64,000 bases of DNA from Rhyacophila brunnea. Lineage: Eukaryota; Arthropoda; Insecta; Trichoptera; Rhyacophilidae. Below, piece by piece: positions 45,605 to 57,224 of this stretch. Numbering within the stretch: position 1 is the stretch's first letter; the number at the start of each line of letters is the position of its first letter. A program made the position numbers and the translations under genes. Location: positions 1,426,001 to 1,490,000 of the forward strand of contig JAGYXB010000437.1 of NCBI GenBank assembly GCA_022495005.1, written 5' to 3'. A model generated the notes under the pieces. The model did no database searches. It had not been told where the DNA came from and saw only the letters and a list, made by a program, of their open reading frames with translations.

Positions 45605-45755
45605 CTATGACGCCAGTAGCTTAGTTGATAAAGCATATTTGCGAAAATCCAGTGAATATAGGTTCCGGAAGTCTGGTCTGGCGTCGAAATATTTCAAAAA
45701 TGATTTTTTCTAGTAGGTTTATTATATCTGAGGTATTTTCAAGTTTTGCATGTTA
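45605..45755 (+). repeat. SINE-A with tRNA-like head (closed acceptor stem)
   Basis: Positions 45609-45685 (77 nt) start GACGCCA and end TGGCGTC, a perfect 7 bp acceptor-type stem. A D-arm GCTTAGTTGATAAAGC follows the start; the T-arm (GGTTCCGGAAGTCTGG) is degenerate. The SINE-A tail follows: TTTCAAAAATGATTTTTTCT, AGTAGG and TATTTTCAAGTTTTGCATG. Not a functional tRNA. Confidence 0.65.
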
Positions 45756-45759
45756 TTTA

Positions 45760-46858
45760 CGGTAATATGTTTGCAAAAAGAACGATTTTTTTGCAATAAT
45801 CTCAAAATGACAAAATATGCAGGTAACCGGCTTTGAAATTAATAGCCTCACTTTCATATCAATAATATATGACCCTGCGGTTATATGTAGGCCCCTTCTA
45901 TACCGCACGCAGGCATAGATACCTTGCCGACTGGTTTCAAAATTTACTACTAAAAGATCGACAGGCGAGCGGGGGGTCGAACGCACCGTTCGGTAGTCCA
46001 TATAGGCGCAGACGATTAATCCTCAGTATCTCAATTCCTACATTTTATACACACTGGAGATGGTTACATCATAAAAATTGCAACTCCGGTCGGATCGCCC
46101 ATTAAATCTTGGAATAAACCAATAAAAATGAAACTGTTAGAGCATGAACCCGTTAAAAGAATTAATAGTATAATAAATTATGATAATTACTTAGGTATAA
46201 TAAATATTTTATGAGGTTTTCAACTTTGTCCCTGTGAGTTCATGACTTTGGATTTCTTTCTATTTGCATTGTCGTTTTGTTTTTGTTACATTGTATAAAC
46301 TATAAAACAAGAATAACTATCGCATAAATGTAAGAGAAAAATAGTAAACATTAATGATGACAATATCGTAAAAGTATTTTAAAATAATATTCAGTTATAT
46401 TTCAATGGATCATAACACAGAGAGACCACAAAGGAAACCAATGAATAAGGCAATAGATATGAGTACGCGACTTGAAAGAGATCGCGCAACCAAGCTGATG
46501 AAACATTATTATTATCGTTCTGTGAATGAACAACCTCTGAAGTACAGTGGTACTTAAGTCACCAAACCACTACAGAGAAGTTTTAAAACCCACTGAGAGC
46601 TAGGGCTTACTTTTTGTTACTATATATTGTTATTTTTGATAATCGTTATAAAATAATTATCAATTCCGGAGACAATAATATTGAAATATAATCTATAAGA
46701 TAAAAATTATTTATCTATCATTTTGGAGACGCGTTCAATTGTGATGCAACTATTGACAAACCAAACGACTATAAAACACTACATACAATAAAACCACTAA
46801 TAATTATTAAGTTTGGAGAATGTACTTAGCAGCGAAGACCTTGGGGCTGAGGATAGTG
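45760..46858. other. Anonymous stretch with a GC-rich patch
   Basis: Positions 45870-46020 are GC-richer, with 78-82 residue frames open on both strands; I could not assign them. The rest is blank. Confidence 0.35.
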
Positions 46859-46861
46859 GAA

Positions 46862-46920
46862 GGACCATGGGGAGGCCTTCGTCTAGCAGTGGATTGACTC
46901 TAGCTCAAGTGAAAATACAA
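46862..46920 (+). pseudogene. RTE-type LINE tail fragment (plus)
   Basis: GGGGAGGCCTTCGTCTAGCA and GTGGATTGACTCTAGCT are the plus-strand form of the RTE 3' end (codons for EAF-QQWID). Only about 60 bp remain. Confidence 0.6.
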
Positions 46921-47092
46921 ACCGGGTTTTTACTCTGCTGCGTTTAAACTACCGGTGACCAAGATGACTGATTCCATTTCAAAGTTAAATATGCGATTGT
47001 AAATTTTACCAATTACCTATATTAAATATTTTGTTAATTAGATATCATTCTGAAAACTAACTACTTAATATGAAAAAAATATTGATTTTATT

Positions 47093-48005
47093 TCATCATC
47101 ATTATCATTATCAGCCTGAATCTATCCACTGCTGGATGAAAGCCTCTCCAAGCTGATTCCACTTCTCTCGGTCCTTTACGTTGCCACGTATTTCTACAGA
47201 ACTTAACCATTTTATCGATCCAGCAGCCTCTAGGTCTACTTTGAGGGCGTTTTGTACCTCTTGGGTACCACTGGTTGACTAGATTTATCCAGCGATTGTC
47301 CCTTCTTCGAGCTAGGTGTCCAACCCATTTCCATTTGAGGTTTTCAGTGAACACCGTTAGATCGCAAACCCTGTCTCCGCAAAAAATGTCTTCTTTCTTA
47401 TCTAAGCATTCCCCTTTTTGTCCTTTCGCGTTATGCGAATTATTGCTGTGCTAGTCTAAGTTTCTGGATTTCTCTTTTACTTAAGATCCATTTTTCACAC
47501 ACATATATTATTACGGAAAGTACACACTGGTTGAACACTTTGCGCTTTAGGCACATTATGAGGTCATTTTTGAAGATATTATTCAGGCGGCCAAAAGCAC
47601 TCCAGCTCAGCTTTACTCTCCGAACAATTTCATCAAATATAGATACACCCATCTATAAATAGACACTTTTTGTCACAGATAGACGTAGTTTTTCACTTGT
47701 TCGAGCTGAGTGCCATTGATGAGGATCTTTCTTCGACCTGAAAAGCAGTTGAATATGACTTTAGCCTTTGTTACGTTTATTTTCAAACCTACTTTGTTGC
47801 TTACTTCAGCGAGTTCCTTCATTCTGTTTTGGAGGTCTACTGAGTCTTGCGAGAAAATTACTATGACATCGACAAAGTGCAGATGACTCAAGTATTGTCC
47901 ATTTATGGGGATTCCCTTTGTCATTCCAGTCAAGTTGTTTGAATAAGTGAATTTATTTATTATTTTAACACGTTCAGTTTCTGAAAGAAGATAAATCATG
48001 ACACA
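47093..48005 (-). pseudogene. RTE-type LINE remnant with mutated RT active site
   Basis: Minus strand, in order: IPINGQYLSHLHFVDVIVIF (RT motif C region), DSVDLQNRMKELAEVSNKVG, GTQLEQVKNYVYL, then across frameshifts KLSWSAFGRLNNIFKNDLIM, VLSVIIYVCEKWILSKREIQ, LKWKWVGHLARRRDNRWINL, and a TGATGATGA end at 47093-47105. The usual FADD/YADD catalytic box reads FVDV, so both aspartate context and frame are lost. Colinear with 28568-29630. Confidence 0.85.
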
Positions 48006-48062
48006 CAACATTCAAATTAATATAATATTATATTGCTATGAAAATAATATAAATCACTTTAT

Positions 48063-48635
48063 ATTTGAATCATATTATTTCATACATAAACAAAGTAAAG
48101 AATAACGTCCTCAGGAAAAACCAAACCGGGTTTCTATCTGGTCGAGCGTGTGCAGACCTAATCCACAACCTTCGATGCCTTCTCCAGCAGAGCCATGAAC
48201 TGAACAGCCCGATGGCTTGCTGCTTTGTAGATTATGAGAAGGCGTTCGACAGTCCGCACCGCCCCTCCCTCTGGATGATACTGGGAGCATACGGGATATC
48301 TCCCAAGATCATTGCCATAATCAAAAGCCTGCACGAGAATAGCGAATGCTGTGTCAGAATTGGAGACACTGTCACAGAATGCTGTGGATGCCAGAAGAGA
48401 ACTTCAACCTGGCTTGCCTGTTCTTCAAGCCGACCGGATTCCGGCGTCTTGGAAGACCGCTTAATACAATCATACTTACAGAGTGTATACGGCGGAGGTA
48501 CTGGATGCTGGTTTGACCTGGAACGAAGCAAGAAGACTGGCAAGCGACAGGGATTCTTGGAGACGCCGCGTGGTGTCCATATGCTCCAGTTAAGGGGCGG
48601 ATATGGCCAAAGAAGAAGAAGAAACAAAATAAAAT
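48063..48635 (+). pseudogene. LINE reverse transcriptase, internally deleted
   Basis: Plus strand: KNQTGFLSGRACADLIHNLR, PMACCFVDYEKAFDSPHRPS (RT motif A with the catalytic Asp), LGAYGISPKIIAIIKSLHEN, CVRIGDTVTE. The text then jumps, without the YADD box, to a region matching 11600-11820: PEENFNLACLFFKP in another frame, later WNEARRLASDRDSWRRRVVS. It ends in GAAGAAGAAGAAAC. So RT motifs 1-A-B' are joined to the element's tail by an internal deletion of probably several hundred codons. Confidence 0.85.
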
Positions 48636-48649
48636 TTATGGTGGTGTGA

Positions 48650-50990
48650 AAATCGAATTTTCATAAATCCAATTAACCATTTACCCATATTGTAGATGCT
48701 TTGTAGGACTGTTGGAGTGAAGATAAATTCTTAGGTATATAATACGGTATATTTTGTTGCTTTAAAATGCAAGCTGAAGGATTTTGCATATTATTTTACG
48801 CAGTCAGTAACAAAAAAATGGAATTTTCACCGCTTTTCCTTTTTCATAATTTCCATTTTTCTTATCTTCATCTCTACTCGACGTACGTTAAAGGTTATTA
48901 TCTATCCGAAAAAATGTGCACATTGCCATAAGCATATAAAATAGAATTGTATATTCAAATTTTGATTTTCAAAAAAAAAATCGTTATTTACAATTACGAG
49001 TAAATTCTCACTGTTCGTTTTTAATATTCTCACTTTACTCACTCATATTATTATTTACACTTTCACTTATATTTATTTACAGCCGCGGGATGTTTCGGAG
49101 AAAAACATAAATCGACTTTTCTGTGCAATTCTGTCCATTTTACAAAACTTTATATTGATCTGCAAAAAGAAAATCGTTGTTGCTTCCAATTTATGAAATA
49201 TTTTATATCTATTGAATAAATATGTTTCAATTTGCACAATAACACACATTTCTCATGATTTTGAAATCTTATAATACCTACTGCATCACTAAATATTTTT
49301 CACAACTGTCAAAATTAATTTAAGACATCATTTGTTTCCTTCCAAATTTTAAATTTAGAATTCTTCATTAAATTTGATCACTTTAATACAATTCGATTGG
49401 AATTAGTCACTATTGACATATTCCATGCATTATACATTATTTAATTTTTATGATTTACCTGTCTGTCGGTCTATCTGTAACGCATAAGCTGCATTTTTCT
49501 CTGACTCACGTAAATTTGAATGCAAAAGATTTTGCATTTTTGTTGCGCGATCGCATAAAGCAAAAACTCACTTCGATCCCTCTCATGATCCATCTCCACT
49601 TAATCACTGAGTCACGTATATGCTTTTCGCTCACACGTATTGGTATTCAAACCGAGGTGTTATTTAGCTATGAATACTGTTTCATATATTACTTATATTG
49701 ATGTACATATATTATAAAAAAATCGTATTACTTTAGCTAAACAGTACCTATTATTGAGCGCATCGACAATAATCTTGACAGGTGGCACTGCTACCTGGTA
49801 TTTTTTTAGTTGTCTAACAATATACATTGGATGATTTTGGTCATGTAAGATAGTATTGATATAATCAACATTTTGAAATGTCAACTGTCAACTCACACTT
49901 TATACATGATTTGTAAACATCTCAGATTTTATCAGATAATCTATGAAATATATTTTTCAAAACGTGCTTCCTTTTTCAACGTCTCAAAAATCCCTTAGTC
50001 GGATAAACTAATTTTTATTCAATAACTAATTTACAATATTTGAGAACCTGTGTATCGACGTGCCCTAGAAAAACCATGATAAGTCTGAAAATAGCGTTTT
50101 AAGTTTTATTAGCTTTTTATAATATCATATTTTTTGTGCATGTGCTGTAAAAATTTCAGGTCTCTAGCATAAAAATTGACAAAGTTAGGTTTTCGACAAT
50201 GGTGCTCTATATCTACATATCGCATCGACCAAATTTGTGTTCACATAAATATCCGAGGAGTATAGTCATATATCAATAAAAAAAGTGTACTGCGTTTTAT
50301 TTTACGAGTAAGAAGGTTGTTATACTTGCAATAACAGTCTTTAACGGAGATCCTAATATACGGCATGGTTTATATTGACGTATCACATTAGTTTTGAAAA
50401 ATATATTGGTTTATCTTCGGAAAATATTGGAATTTGCAGTAGGTAAATGCAGTTTTAGTTAAAAAGCTACTCATTAGTCACTAGTACTAGTGTTTTATTA
50501 TCAAAATATTATATTATTGAATATAAAACTAACAAAATAGAAAAGAATTATTTTGTACTAATATAGGTAGGTACTTTTACTATACTAGGACACAGTAATA
50601 ATGTTTAAATATTGATTATTCATTATATTGATTCATCAGCCAATTTCAATCCACCGCAAAATAAAGACCTCCACAAGCTTTCTTCGACTATTTTCGGTTA
50701 ATTACTCTTCTACTTAGATACCCAAAAACAATGTTGTAGGTAATGTTTAAGTTTGAAATTGTTATATTATTTGATATTAAACAAATATCCAATAGAAAAC
50801 GATATGGATATATCATTATAATAATTCACTGTTTCAATTATTTAGATGAGTAAAAAAAGTACTTATGTAATTATAAATAAACTTAATTTAAATAAATACC
50901 CAGCAGAAAACGACATATTTTAATTAAATATTATTACCTATCACTAGAAAACAAATTGTTTTGCAATTAAAAATGTACCCACCTAAAATA
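48650..50990. other. Long anonymous stretch
   Basis: No classifiable transposon or gene. A block at 50058-50096 (AGAAAAACCATGATAAGTCT) recurs inverted at 53875-53910. An 83-codon frame at 49450-49701 and a 63-codon frame at 49693-49884 are unassigned. Confidence 0.35.
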
Positions 50991-50994
50991 TCCG

Positions 50995-51200
50995 ATCATG
51001 TCCGATTATAATGAGGCCCCCCACAGATTGGAGAACAGGTTTTGTTTTTACGAGAAATGGATGTCAGCCACTTGATCAACCTATTAGGTACGTACTCTGA
51101 CTCCGACCACAAATTGAAAAACAATTTGTATCTATTTTTCAGACCCATGATTCAAACTCGGAACCCACGATGTTATAGGCCGATGCTTATACCTATAATA
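50995..51200 (-). repeat. SINE-C copy 4
   Basis: Plus-strand reading: GATCATGTCCGATTATAATG, GGTTTTGTTTTTACGAGAAA, TGGATGTCAGCCACTTGATC, and a head with ATTCAAACTCGGAACCCACG. Minus orientation; nearly full length. Confidence 0.8.
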
Positions 51201-51209
51201 TTATGTTTT

Positions 51210-53900
51210 AACTTCAAAAAATTATTTTATTTTCGGTACAGTATGACACATTTTGATTAAATTAGTCTTGTACATGGATAATAACAACTAGGCAGTATTT
51301 TCATGTTTAAATTACAAAATATTTTATTATTTAAAAGGAAGGACTTATCTAGCTAGCAAATACAAGAGAGTTTATTTTATTATTCTCTTAGTAAAATTCT
51401 TACTAATTACGGAATAATATTTATGACTTAAGAAAGTGAAAAAAATCATTTTTATTACTCTTTCAAATGGTGAGAATTTCCGAAAGGCTTACTAATTGAT
51501 TTGTACACATTGGGACCAACTTAAGCTCATTGTAAAACTTAAATACGTCCGACGTGTTAATTTTATGTTTGCAATAATATAAAAGGGTATATATTATTAT
51601 TACTTTGTACATTGAATGTTTCTCGAAAACGAGCTCTGTGGATTATAAATTATTATTACATGTCGGTCACCTAAAAGAAAAGATTAGCCGGGTTTTTTGA
51701 AAACTTATTTTATCTATTATTTTCAATAGAATTTTACCGAAAACGTGTATAATAGTCAGTTTATGAATCATTTATTGTTGTCTAGAATCTAGGTAAATAA
51801 TATGTATGAGATGGGATTAACATATTGTGGTATCCCCGGTAGGTATAATATCAAACAAAATATCAATTGGTTTTGAAAAATCTAGTACCTACTTTCATAT
51901 ATACTTACCTCGTATTAATTTATTGAATATGATTGTTTTAAAATATGAAAACTAGCGTAAATAGTAATTACTATTTTTTATCTAAGTTAAATCGGTCGGA
52001 GTTATATAGATCGATCAAAATAGTAAGTTAAATAAAGTGCTATGAATGATAATTGATATTAAACTATGTTTTTTTGAGAAAGTATTTAATAAAACTCTAC
52101 GTAATTGATTAGATTAGATAACAATATAATGTATCATTTAAAGAAAATACTAGTTAAAAGCCAACCGTTTAGAAAAATGCAGATTCGTACCACGATTATT
52201 TAAATTTTAAACTAAATATTACAATGTTGGGGAGGTACATATTTATTTTATCTTTCCAAAAAAATTATTGCAATCATGACACCTCGTATTAATTAACATA
52301 ACTGAGTTCAATTAAGACGTACTTATACTGATGTTTCATGATTTATGTTGACAATTAAATATAATTCAACTATGTTTATTAATCGATAATTAAACTCATA
52401 TCAACAATAAACATTAGAAAAACAAAACGAAAGTTAATATGATCACTGTATCAGTATTTATAAGCTTTTAATTACAATTTTACAAGATCAATTACAGAAA
52501 GATATTATGTTGCAAAAATTGAATTGAAAAAAGTGAATAGAAGGTAGGTACTGAAAAGGTTATCACTCTTGCTACAGCAGAACTACATAATGTTGTATCA
52601 ATGTTATTTTAGATAGGTAATTACCTAATCGTGATTATTGAATGTGTATGTAATACAAGCCTAGTATAAATTTTATAAGAATTTAACTTCTGCTGATGAA
52701 AATTTTAATAATGCGATCTCATTTGATAACGAAAGTGAATTCAGCTGTCTTTAAATAATAATTATTAGGTTATAAATAACACTTTCCTTAGGTTTATTAG
52801 TATTAAAATTTTTGAAACTAATAAACCTACTTAAATATATTTTTTCCAACATTTCGATGCTTTGGTAGGTACATTTGTGCCAAATTGTTATGTATAATAT
52901 TATATTCCACTAGTTATTTAATATTTTTGTATTTTTGTATTGAACAATAATAATTATGTGTGTTCTAAAGTGATAATTACTAATTTAATTCACTCAGTAT
53001 ATCCTTTATGTAAACCATTAACGAACTTATAATGATTTATTTAATGAAATATATTATCTCTCTGGTTTCGATAATCGTACTGAATATTAATTAAATTAAA
53101 ATTTTTCTAGCGATATACATGACCATTAACATTACATTGTTTTTTTTCTATCTATTCTATATTTTTAATGAAAAATTTGTTACGAAGTAGGTATAAAAAA
53201 TAGATATTTTATTGATGGTGTAGAAGTAGTGTTATGTACTAATTTCCTCATAACTTCTTTATTATTCCATTATAAACATTTTTCCTGAATGTTTATTATT
53301 TCGTAATTTACATATTCTGATTATTTATAAAAATATCAATAATAATCTGCAAAAAAACATAAAAAGTCATACTTAAATACATTTAAATTATAAAAACTCC
53401 GTATAAAAATATATATATATCAATATGTCCCTATATCCCTTGTTAAGATTTTATAGACACGCTGTACTATTTCGAGTTAAATATTGCGCAATGTCAATTT
53501 TTCCGTAAAAGAGCGTTATAACTATAGTTGTAATTAATAAAATCGTATGGAGTAAGAAAAATGCGACGTAAAATAAGGTTTCTATCTCAGAATATGAATC
53601 TGTTATGCGGAGTCAGTAATCTATTTCGTCCGCGCAAAAGCATGTTGAATCGAGTCAAAATATAAAGTGCGTAATATTATTCCAAATAAAAACGATTTTT
53701 GGACATTATCTCAGCTGTTAATTAATGAATCATCATTAAATTTTGATAGGAATATAGACCATAAAATGGTCTATCTGATTTACTTAAATAAGATAAGAAA
53801 AAACTTACTCATTTTATATGATGAATTTAATAGCGTAAATATTTTAGTTTTTTCGCTCTCCTGAACATTTATGATTTTAGACTTATCATGGTTTTTCCTG
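51210..53900. other. Long anonymous AT-rich stretch
   Basis: No gene. Positions 53440-53870 are less AT-rich and include an open frame (53667-53864, 65 codons) that I cannot assign. Confidence 0.35.
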
Positions 53901-53904
53901 GGGC

Positions 53905-53965
53905 CGTCGGTATGTATGTTCAACAAAGAATGTTACATTTTTAAATCTTGTGATTTATCCGTTAA
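53905..53965 (+). repeat. SINE-A 3'-end fragment
   Basis: GAATGTTACATTTTTAAATC, TTGTGATTTATCCGTTAAAT: the distal tail block also seen at 11975-12020 and 54240-54290. Confidence 0.55.
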
Positions 53966-53983
53966 ATTGAACAAAAACTTTTT

Positions 53984-54037
53984 CCAGATTTGCTAATTGT
54001 TTAATAAACTGTTTATTAAACGATTAGCGAAATCTGG
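53984..54037. repeat. 54 bp near-perfect palindrome
   Basis: CCAGATTTGCTAAT, TTTAATAAAC, then TTTATTAAA, ATTAGCGAAATCTGG: a long self-complementary stretch with two small mismatches, able to form a cruciform or RNA hairpin. It lies between two SINE-A pieces. Confidence 0.8.
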
Positions 54038-54129
54038 AGAGAGCTAGACGTCGGCCAAGCAATCAAGGTAAACACATTGAAGAATTTACTTAGCTTCAGC
54101 TATATAAAGCTAATTTCATCGTAAATAGA

Positions 54130-54290
54130 TAGGACGCACGTGGATTAATTGGTAATGTACATTAGCGCAAATTCAGTGGATACGGGTCCCGTAGAGCGTC
54201 GTATTTTTTCTAGTTGGTAGGTGTTCAAATTGTGTAAGTATGTTACATTCTCAAATCTTCTTAATTATCTAGCGAAATAAACAAATGTTT
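54130..54290 (+). repeat. SINE-A with tRNA-like head
   Basis: Head starts GACGCACGTGGATTAATTGG (A-box-like) and closes with AGAGCGTC, giving a GACGC/GCGTC stem. The tail TATTTTTTCTAGTTGGTAGG and TGTTACATTCTCAAATCTTC follow. Confidence 0.65.
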
Positions 54291-54621
54291 ATTCCTTATC
54301 CGTTCCAAGGACGAATTAACTCGCCAAAGCATGTATATCGCGTCAGGCCACGGACGAATATATTCGCGGGTTCTTGTAAACGTCATAACTTCTGAATAAA
54401 CATTCTGTGTATATTTTCGAAGCAATATTTATCATTTTAGTGTGAAAATATTCACGATAAACTTGATAAACATGTTGTGTTGTTAATTTTTCACAAATAT
54501 TTATCATTCCGTTCCTATTTCATATTTTTTAAAGGATTTATTTTATTCCGAAAATGGCTGGCCTAGAAGTGTCCACCTAGTAAAAATTGGCTGGCAGTGA
54601 TAAAGTTAAATACGTAGGTAC

Positions 54622-55229
54622 CAGTGGCGAAGGGTAACTTTTGGAAAGAGGTAGGCTAAGGAAATCTGAGAAAAAGAGCACACTTGTTAGGCATACTTAC
54701 GAGAAATAAGAAGATAATACAATATCACTACTAATGAATATGTACACACTAATTACAACGACACACTAATTACAACGACACACTAATTCAATGAAATTTC
54801 TGAACTTCTTCAACAAATTAAGTGGTAGTCATGACAACACAGTTATGCGCGAAGGTTTTAAGCTGTGCGATGAGAGCCTAACATATTTCATACAATTTGA
54901 TAGACTGACTGAGATTACGTGACGTAAATTCCATACGAAAATATATCACGATTACTTGACAAATAATTCAACATTTATTTACGTCAAGACAGATGGCGCG
55001 CTGTGCTTGGTATATATATTTTTTTAAACCTTTGCAGATTGTTTTGTAATCTGTATAAAACATTCTTACATATCGACATCTGTCGTTGGTAAATTAAATT
55101 ATTTTTATAGAATATAAATTAATCAAGTGATTATATTATTATTATAAATATGTTAATATGCAATTAAAAAATATTTTTCTTAAAAAGGTATGCTTTAAAT
55201 ATTCGCCTAGTATGGAGTCTTCGCCACTG
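54622..55229. mobile_element. hAT-like MITE (CAGTGGCGAAGGGT ends), copy 2
   Basis: A 608 bp element with ends CAGTGGCGAAGGGT and GTCTTCGCCACTG. Flanks GTAGGTAC (54614-54621) and ATAGATAC (55230-55237) agree at 6 of 8. It holds a 17 bp tandem repeat (54745-54790; unit CACACTAATTACAACGA, about 2.7 copies). Its inner sequence differs from 7203-7780; only the ends are shared. Confidence 0.75.
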
Positions 55230-55239
55230 ATAGATACTT

Positions 55240-55895
55240 ACATAATCCACTAAATTCGAGTACATTTTTGATGAGAATTCATAATTAACCTGCTTTTCGA
55301 TGAAATATACAAATGTAATTACTATACACACACATCTATCTAAGTATATTATTATATAATTATTATTAGTATATTATTATTAAGATATATTGTTTTATTA
55401 ACTTATTTTGAGTATCTATGCACGTTTCTCTATTTGAGTATATTTTATTATGACTATCAAAAGAGTCTAAGAATGCAAACATTTCTGCTATACTATATAA
55501 TAATATACATTACCTAGTTAGTAAAAAAATATCAATGTATTAATTTCGGCCTTTCAAAGTCGAACATAATAATTTATCCCAGAACACTGATTGCCAGAGA
55601 TTGCTGTCTAAATGTCTCTGAAATATGCTCTATTTGGTTTCTTGAGTGTTTTTTTTCGACTAAAAATACGTAAGAGAGAAAATTGATTGAAAATTTAACC
55701 GCCTTTTTCTTTGTGAAGTGTTACATTATTCATGTAATTTTGAACCAGTGATTGCTTTCGTTTTGCAATAAAAAAAATACCTTTCGAAGTTCTTTACAGG
55801 CGGTAAAATGACGTTGATTGGTTCAAGATTAATGTTAAATTTCTTTAAAGGTTTGTGCTATTTTCTACTGCATTTTTTCTATGAATTTATACAAT
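55240..55895. other. Anonymous stretch
   Basis: AT-rich; nothing supportable. Confidence 0.4.
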
Positions 55896-55899
55896 TTTA

Positions 55900-56335
55900 C
55901 AACGTTTTTATTAGGTCGTATTCTTATTTGTCCGGTGGTTGTTTGTCCAGTATAAATCTTGCAATCGATTTTTAATAACTTCCCGACTAGCTAGACATTC
56001 GAAAATTTAGAATATATCAGAACACGATGCCAATGCATTCTTTTATTACTTTTAGCCATCTTTAAGTAGAATTGAATTCATTTTCAGTTAATTCTGTTTT
56101 GTATGAAAAGTTATTTCGGAAAAAATCCGTAATCTAATCCACTATTATTGGTTGCTAGGGGTCTGGGGTCCTAGCAACTAAATTATTAATATATACGTGC
56201 GTTACTATGGAAATCAATAATATATGAGTGTCAAAATGACATTTCAGTATTATTTCTATCAAATACAAATGTTTTTGATCGTTTAATCTAGTCAAGTCAA
56301 GTTTATATGTTTCAACAGGAATTTTAAAAACGTTG
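55900..56335 (+). mobile_element. Tc1/mariner-like MITE, copy 3
   Basis: A 436 bp element, CAACGTTTTTATTAGG...TTTTAAAAACGTTG, flanked by TA (55898-55899 and 56336-56337). Same interior as 3256-3675 (GGTTGCTAGGGGTCTGGGGT). Non-coding. Confidence 0.85.
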
Positions 56336-56339
56336 TATA

Positions 56340-56808
56340 TAAAAAGTTCTTTTTATCTTATAATTATTTGAATTATGGATTATGGATCTATGCGTGATAA
56401 AAATTTAGAATTTTCATGACGTTTGGAAAAGTATATCTTTGTGATGGTGATGTCAAGCTTAGTTGTTTAATTTGCCATCAGTCAAATATAATAATTCGTT
56501 TGTTGAAGTTTAAGAATGATAATGGTTTAGTGTGTTAGATCACTGCCAATTTTGACACTGTATGGTATATCACAGCCTACACAGTAACATCTATCAACAT
56601 AAAATTTGATAAAACTAACGATTTTTATATTACATTGTATTATATATAACGATTCGTCGATATCAAACCTTTCAATCAAGCAGTTGACAATTAATCTCTC
56701 AACAACTGAATAGTCGTTCCACGCATACTGTGTTTGTATGAGAAAAACGAAAAACCATTAAATATTAAATTTACATAGATAACTACATTAATATTATCTA
56801 AATACATT
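56340..56808. other. Anonymous stretch
   Basis: AT-rich; no gene or named repeat. Confidence 0.4.
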
Positions 56809-56809
56809 T

Positions 56810-57037
56810 TTTTCCGACCATGTCCGATCCTACTGGGATCATATAGGCCTCCGCAGAGTTGGGGTTTGTATTAACAGATTTTGTTTTTACAAGAAATGGA
56901 TGTCAGCCACTTGCTCAACCTATTAGGTCCATACTCTGACTCATATACAAATTGAAAAACAATATGTGCACTTGTCAGAACCAGGATTCAAACTTGGGAC
57001 CCACGTTGCTGTAGGCCGCACGGCCATCGTGCATACA
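56810..57037 (-). repeat. SINE-C copy 5
   Basis: Nearly full length, minus strand. Plus-strand reading: GACCATGTCCGATCCTACTG, GATCATATAGGCCTCCGCAG, TGGATGTCAGCCACTTGCTC, AGGATTCAAACTTGGGACCC, GGCCGCACGGCCATCGTG. Confidence 0.85.
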
Positions 57038-57114
57038 TCCTCAAAATGCAATAAGGTGTATCATTGCATAACTATAAATATAATATTAAAATTAATGTGA
57101 AAAAATAAATAACC

Positions 57115-57218
57115 CTTGACATAGTTTTGTGTATATGCGTATTTTCCAGACCCAGAATTCGAACCTGGGACCCACCACGTTATATGCCAACGTTTACGCC
57201 GCTCGGCCATAGTGGGCG
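57115..57218 (-). repeat. SINE-C head (best tRNA-like head)
   Basis: Minus strand: ACTATGGCCGAGCGGCGTAA (A box), GGGTCCCAGGTTCGAATTCT (B box), GGGTCTGG, then a short leader. The TGGCCGAGCGG box resembles class II tRNA genes. The conserved 3' body of SINE-C is missing. A 122-codon minus-strand frame crossing it is not a gene. Confidence 0.75.
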
Positions 57219-57224
57219 TTAGGT

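Noticed and set aside
48232..48627. 131-residue minus-strand frame
   Set aside because: Antisense to the plus-strand reverse transcriptase remnant with recognisable motif A.
53667..53864. Viral-like or host 65-codon frame
   Set aside because: No motif recognised; codon content matches background AT-rich sequence.
57115..57218. Leu/Ser-type tRNA gene
   Set aside because: The A and B boxes look good, but the spacing and stems do not close and the sequence continues into a SINE-C leader; treated as a tRNA-derived head.
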